Part shown: piece after piece, positions 6,045-8,321 of the stretch | How positions within the stretch are numbered: the first letter of the stretch is position 1 | How the letters are laid out: the number at the start of each line of letters is the position of its first letter | Source: Bacteroidia bacterium | GTDB lineage: Bacteria > Bacteroidota > Bacteroidia > Bacteroidales > UBA12481 | Direction: 5' to 3' | Length of the DNA: 8,321 bases | NCBI GenBank assembly: GCA_026391235.1 | Contig: JAPLDV010000607.1 | Location: 1-8,321, forward strand | The notes under the pieces: generated by a model | What the model was told of the DNA's origin: nothing | Databases searched by the model: none | Seen by the model: the letters and a program-made list of their open reading frames with translations, nothing else | Made by a program: the position numbers and the translations under genes

Positions 6045-7799
6045 GGTGCGGTACACCTTGAACCAATTGCTCTCCGTGTTTAATGGCCGGGCAAGAGAAT
6101 CAAGCAACTTAAGATAGGGGTAATCAGCCGACCGGCTGTCGACCGGCACCCTTTCCGTGGCTATCCATTTAACATTCGTTTTTTCCACCAGAATAACTAA
6201 ATCCCTGGTACTTAAAATCTTCCGTGTTGATTCAATTACCCTGCTTTCACTCCCAACAAATTCTGCAGATTGCATCCAATCCAGGAGAAAAGGACTCTTA
6301 CTGCCGAGGAGCGGGTAAATCAAAGCATTGTTCGGCCAAACAGCAAACCTTCCCTGCGGGGAACCAAACTCATTATAGAGTTTCTTTATTTCTGACAGGT
6401 AATCCCACATCTCCTCTGAAATCCTTACACCAGCAAGGCCGGGAAATATATCGCCACCCTCATGGTTGAGCAGCTTTGCAGGTTTATCGCGGTAATTCAC
6501 CCGGGGTTGGACAACCAGCGATAAAACAAAAAGTGCAGGAATAAACAATCCGGCGGCAATTAACTGATAAGGCCTTACATTCCGGTAAATCCGGTTACCA
6601 AAGTCCTTTATCTGCATTAAGATAGCGGTCCCGGCTAGCCATCCCAACGCGAAAACCGGGGCATTATCCCCAAGTGATACAGCACTCGTCCAGGAAACGA
6701 GTAAAATCCAGAATGCAGGCCGGATCCATCTGGGAAGCTGACGATCATGCAGATAGATGAGGAATATATCGAGAACCAAAATCCAGAAAAAGGCAAACGA
6801 AATCGCGAAAAGGAGGGCAGGCTTTATGAAAACGGCAAACACCAAACCTGCCTTAATGAAAAAACTGATTGACTTAAGTACTATAATAATCAAATCAACA
6901 CCTTTGTTATCCTTTCCGGATTCCGTATTACCAAACTTGATAAGTCCTGCAATAATTGCCAGCCCAAACAAAATCAACACAGGCGAGTGCCAGAAAGCCT
7001 GTGAAAAACGAACCACCCCGGTTTCCCATAATTCGGTGCGCCCGGTAATCTGTTGCAAGAAATCAGGCCAGGAGTCCGTAAAAGTTAATACTCCTGCATA
7101 AAGCCATCCGGGCAATAATCCGATAAGCAATGCCGGCAGAAGACCGCTGATCACCCTGAGCCAATGCCTCTGCGATTGGTTGATTTCCCAAATAACCATT
7201 CGAATGACAAGCAGTCCGCCCGGTAAGGCAAATGTCTGCCGGCATAATAGCGAACAAGTGACCGCAAAGAGAATCAGAATTTGCCAGCCGAAGTGCCTAC
7301 CGGCCGGATTGATTTTTAGTTTGTACCAGGCATATAGGGCCAGACTGAACCAGAACAGTCCATCGATGGTTGTCCATGGAAAAAGATTGTAATGATTCTG
7401 ATTGAGAATAAACATCACCACAACCGATCCCGCTACCAATAGAAGATAATAGTCTTTGCGTAATCCTTTGAACCAGGAACCCGTTAATAAAAATGTTATG
7501 AATATCGAGTAAAATAAGTACTCGATTAATACCAGCCACCTGGCAGAGATCTCCAGCGGCAGGGGTGAGAAAAAATGAATGGTATGCATTACTGCAGAAC
7601 CGGCTGGGCGAATGGAGATAAAATCACGATGCGGAATTTCTCCATTGAGTATCCGGTAAGATTGGGCCAGAATAACACCGTCGTCACTCGGATTAAAGCC
7701 TTCGGTTGATGGTATTCTGAGAGCGGCATAAATCCCAAGGATAACCAGGGTAACCAGGATGATCATAAAGAAACCCGGCCTATTTTGCAGTACTTTCAT
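6039..7799 (-). CDS. Polytopic membrane glycosyltransferase, GT-C / family 39-like
   Basis: A 586-residue inner-membrane protein with about 11-13 hydrophobic segments and a soluble C-terminal part from about residue 450 on. After the first helix (about 11-28) comes a loop with FNPSDDGVILAQSYRILNGE and IPHRDF. An acidic pair in this loop (D39-D40) followed by a LNGEIPHRDF-type segment is the signature of polyprenyl-phosphate-sugar-dependent GT-C enzymes such as ArnT/PMT relatives, where the acidic residues act in catalysis. It probably moves a sugar from a lipid carrier on the periplasmic face; donor and acceptor are unknown. The frame is open 23 residues further upstream, but ATG 7799 with its own AGGAGG is preferred. 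Its start overlaps the end of the preceding FAD oxidoreductase gene by 20 bases, so the two form an operon. The family call is from motif and topology only. Confidence 0.8.
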   Translation of the reverse strand: MKVLQNRPGFFMIILVTLVILGIYAALRIPSTEGFNPSDDGVILAQSYRILNGEIPHRDFISIRPAGSAVMHTIHFFSPLPLEISARWLVLIEYLFYSIFITFLLTGSWFKGLRKDYYLLLVAGSVVVMFILNQNHYNLFPWTTIDGLFWFSLALYAWYKLKINPAGRHFGWQILILFAVTCSLLCRQTFALPGGLLVIRMVIWEINQSQRHWLRVISGLLPALLIGLLPGWLYAGVLTFTDSWPDFLQQITGRTELWETGVVRFSQAFWHSPVLILFGLAIIAGLIKFGNTESGKDNKGVDLIIIVLKSISFFIKAGLVFAVFIKPALLFAISFAFFWILVLDIFLIYLHDRQLPRWIRPAFWILLVSWTSAVSLGDNAPVFALGWLAGTAILMQIKDFGNRIYRNVRPYQLIAAGLFIPALFVLSLVVQPRVNYRDKPAKLLNHEGGDIFPGLAGVRISEEMWDYLSEIKKLYNEFGSPQGRFAVWPNNALIYPLLGSKSPFLLDWMQSAEFVGSESRVIESTRKILSTRDLVILVEKTNVKWIATERVPVDSRSADYPYLKLLDSLARPLNTESNWFKVYRTK

Positions 7800-8321
7800 G
7801 GTATTCCTCCTCTGTATTGACTGACCAGATTGAATCTTTTTCCCTACATCCTTCCAGTATGAGATCAACTGCAGTCATTGCAGTTAACATACTATGATCC
7901 TGATTGTTATACCTATGCATCCCGTTGCGGCCCAATAAAAACAGATTATTGAATGAGTCGGTGAACCGGCGTATTGTATCAAACTGATCATAAGTCCCAA
8001 AATAGGCCGGATAGGTTTTGGGCATCCTGACCACCGTACCATCGAGAAAGTCATTTGAACAGCAAAAGCCGATTTTATTGAGCTCATCTATTCCTTTTTT
8101 AATCAAATCCTCGTCATTTGCTTTCCAAAGATTATCGCCTTCCTGGCAGAAATATTCCAATCCCAGCCACACCGTACTCTGATCATTTACCATAAAGGGG
8201 CTCCAGTTATTAAATACCTGGATTCTCCCGACTTTGACATCCTCCTCCTGGATATAGATCCAGTTATCAGGAACTCTATTGCCATCTTTGCAATCCGGCT
8301 GGCAAATCATCATCTTCCTGT
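7780..8321 (-). CDS. FAD-dependent oxidoreductase, C-terminal part (cut by window edge)
   Basis: About 180 residues of a protein whose 5' part lies beyond the right edge; the frame stays open to the last base. It resembles the C-terminal half of NAD(P)/FAD-dependent amine-oxidase-like proteins (the HemY/UDP-galactopyranose-mutase-like group). The best marks are DNWIYIQEEDVKVGRIQ, FNNWSPFMV, LGLEYFCQEGDNLW, then NLFLLGRNGMHRYNNQDHSM, the glycine-containing segment that closes over the FAD near the C-terminus. Proteins of this type are often encoded among polysaccharide and glycosyltransferase genes, but their substrates are mostly unknown. It overlaps the GT-C gene by 20 bases, which points to joint translation and a related role, possibly in making or modifying a surface glycan. 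The first visible Met (8313) is internal, not a start. Confidence 0.8.
   Translation of the reverse strand, partial: RKMMICQPDCKDGNRVPDNWIYIQEEDVKVGRIQVFNNWSPFMVNDQSTVWLGLEYFCQEGDNLWKANDEDLIKKGIDELNKIGFCCSNDFLDGTVVRMPKTYPAYFGTYDQFDTIRRFTDSFNNLFLLGRNGMHRYNNQDHSMLTAMTAVDLILEGCREKDSIWSVNTEEEYHESTAK
7806..7811 (-). promoter_or_regulatory. Strong Shine-Dalgarno AGGAGG fixing the GT-C start
   Basis: The minus strand reads AGGAGG six bases before ATG 7799, inside the 3' end of the oxidoreductase gene. It decides against the longer open frame starting at 7868, whose extra 23 residues only mirror the upstream gene. Such a full-length site is uncommon in Bacteroidetes, which usually lack strong ones. 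Confidence 0.75.

Noticed and set aside
6757..7101. Plus-strand open frame inside the GT-C gene
   Set aside because: Antisense to clear membrane helices; its composition is explained by the reverse reading of hydrophobic codons.
7800..7868. 23-residue N-terminal extension of the GT-C protein
   Set aside because: ATG 7799 has an ideal AGGAGG; the extension only mirrors the end of the oxidoreductase gene and shows no membrane-protein character.

Overview
The window looks like chromosomal DNA from a Bacteroidetes (Bacteroidota) bacterium, most likely of the Bacteroidales type. This rests on the tgt-lptG pair, on promoter boxes of the form TATCTTTG (the Bacteroidetes -7 element TAnnTTTG), on the form of ribosomal protein L34, and on two ECF sigma factors of the kind abundant in that phylum. 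No tRNA, rRNA, CRISPR array or insertion-sequence transposase is visible, and no stretch above 300 bases lacks a gene.

Layout. Positions 1-1098 (+): an ECF sigma factor with a probable self-type promoter, overlapping a small two-TM membrane protein that is a candidate anti-sigma partner. Positions 1099-1310: a convergent intergenic gap with a 123-bp REP/MITE-like inverted repeat and a separate near-palindrome. Positions 1311-3321 (-): the LPS-export permease gene lptG, preceded with zero spacing by tgt, which is broken. Positions 3322-3411: a divergent promoter region with one perfect TATCTTTG box on each strand. Positions 3412-5743 (+): a broken family-2 glycosyltransferase, a second ECF sigma factor (TAATG overlap), and rsmG with a TTG start. 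Positions 5759-6044 (+): promoter, rpmH (L34; too short for a default ORF search) and a strong intrinsic terminator. Positions 6039-8321 (-): a GT-C type membrane glycosyltransferase whose start overlaps the end of an FAD-dependent oxidoreductase that runs off the right edge.

How the genes relate. Most of the content is housekeeping (tRNA queuosine modification, 16S rRNA methylation, L34) plus envelope functions (LptG, two glycosyltransferases, an oxidoreductase that may act in surface polysaccharide synthesis) and two ECF sigma factors. I see no clearly new multi-gene system. The most notable points are two out-of-frame internal deletions in neighbouring divergent genes: tgt lacks about 65 residues, including substrate-binding motifs, and the glycosyltransferase lacks roughly 15-20 residues after its GDDD motif. 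Either this locus is decaying, or the assembly is wrong here. Also notable are the REP-like element and the dyad-plus-ECF promoter ahead of the first sigma gene.
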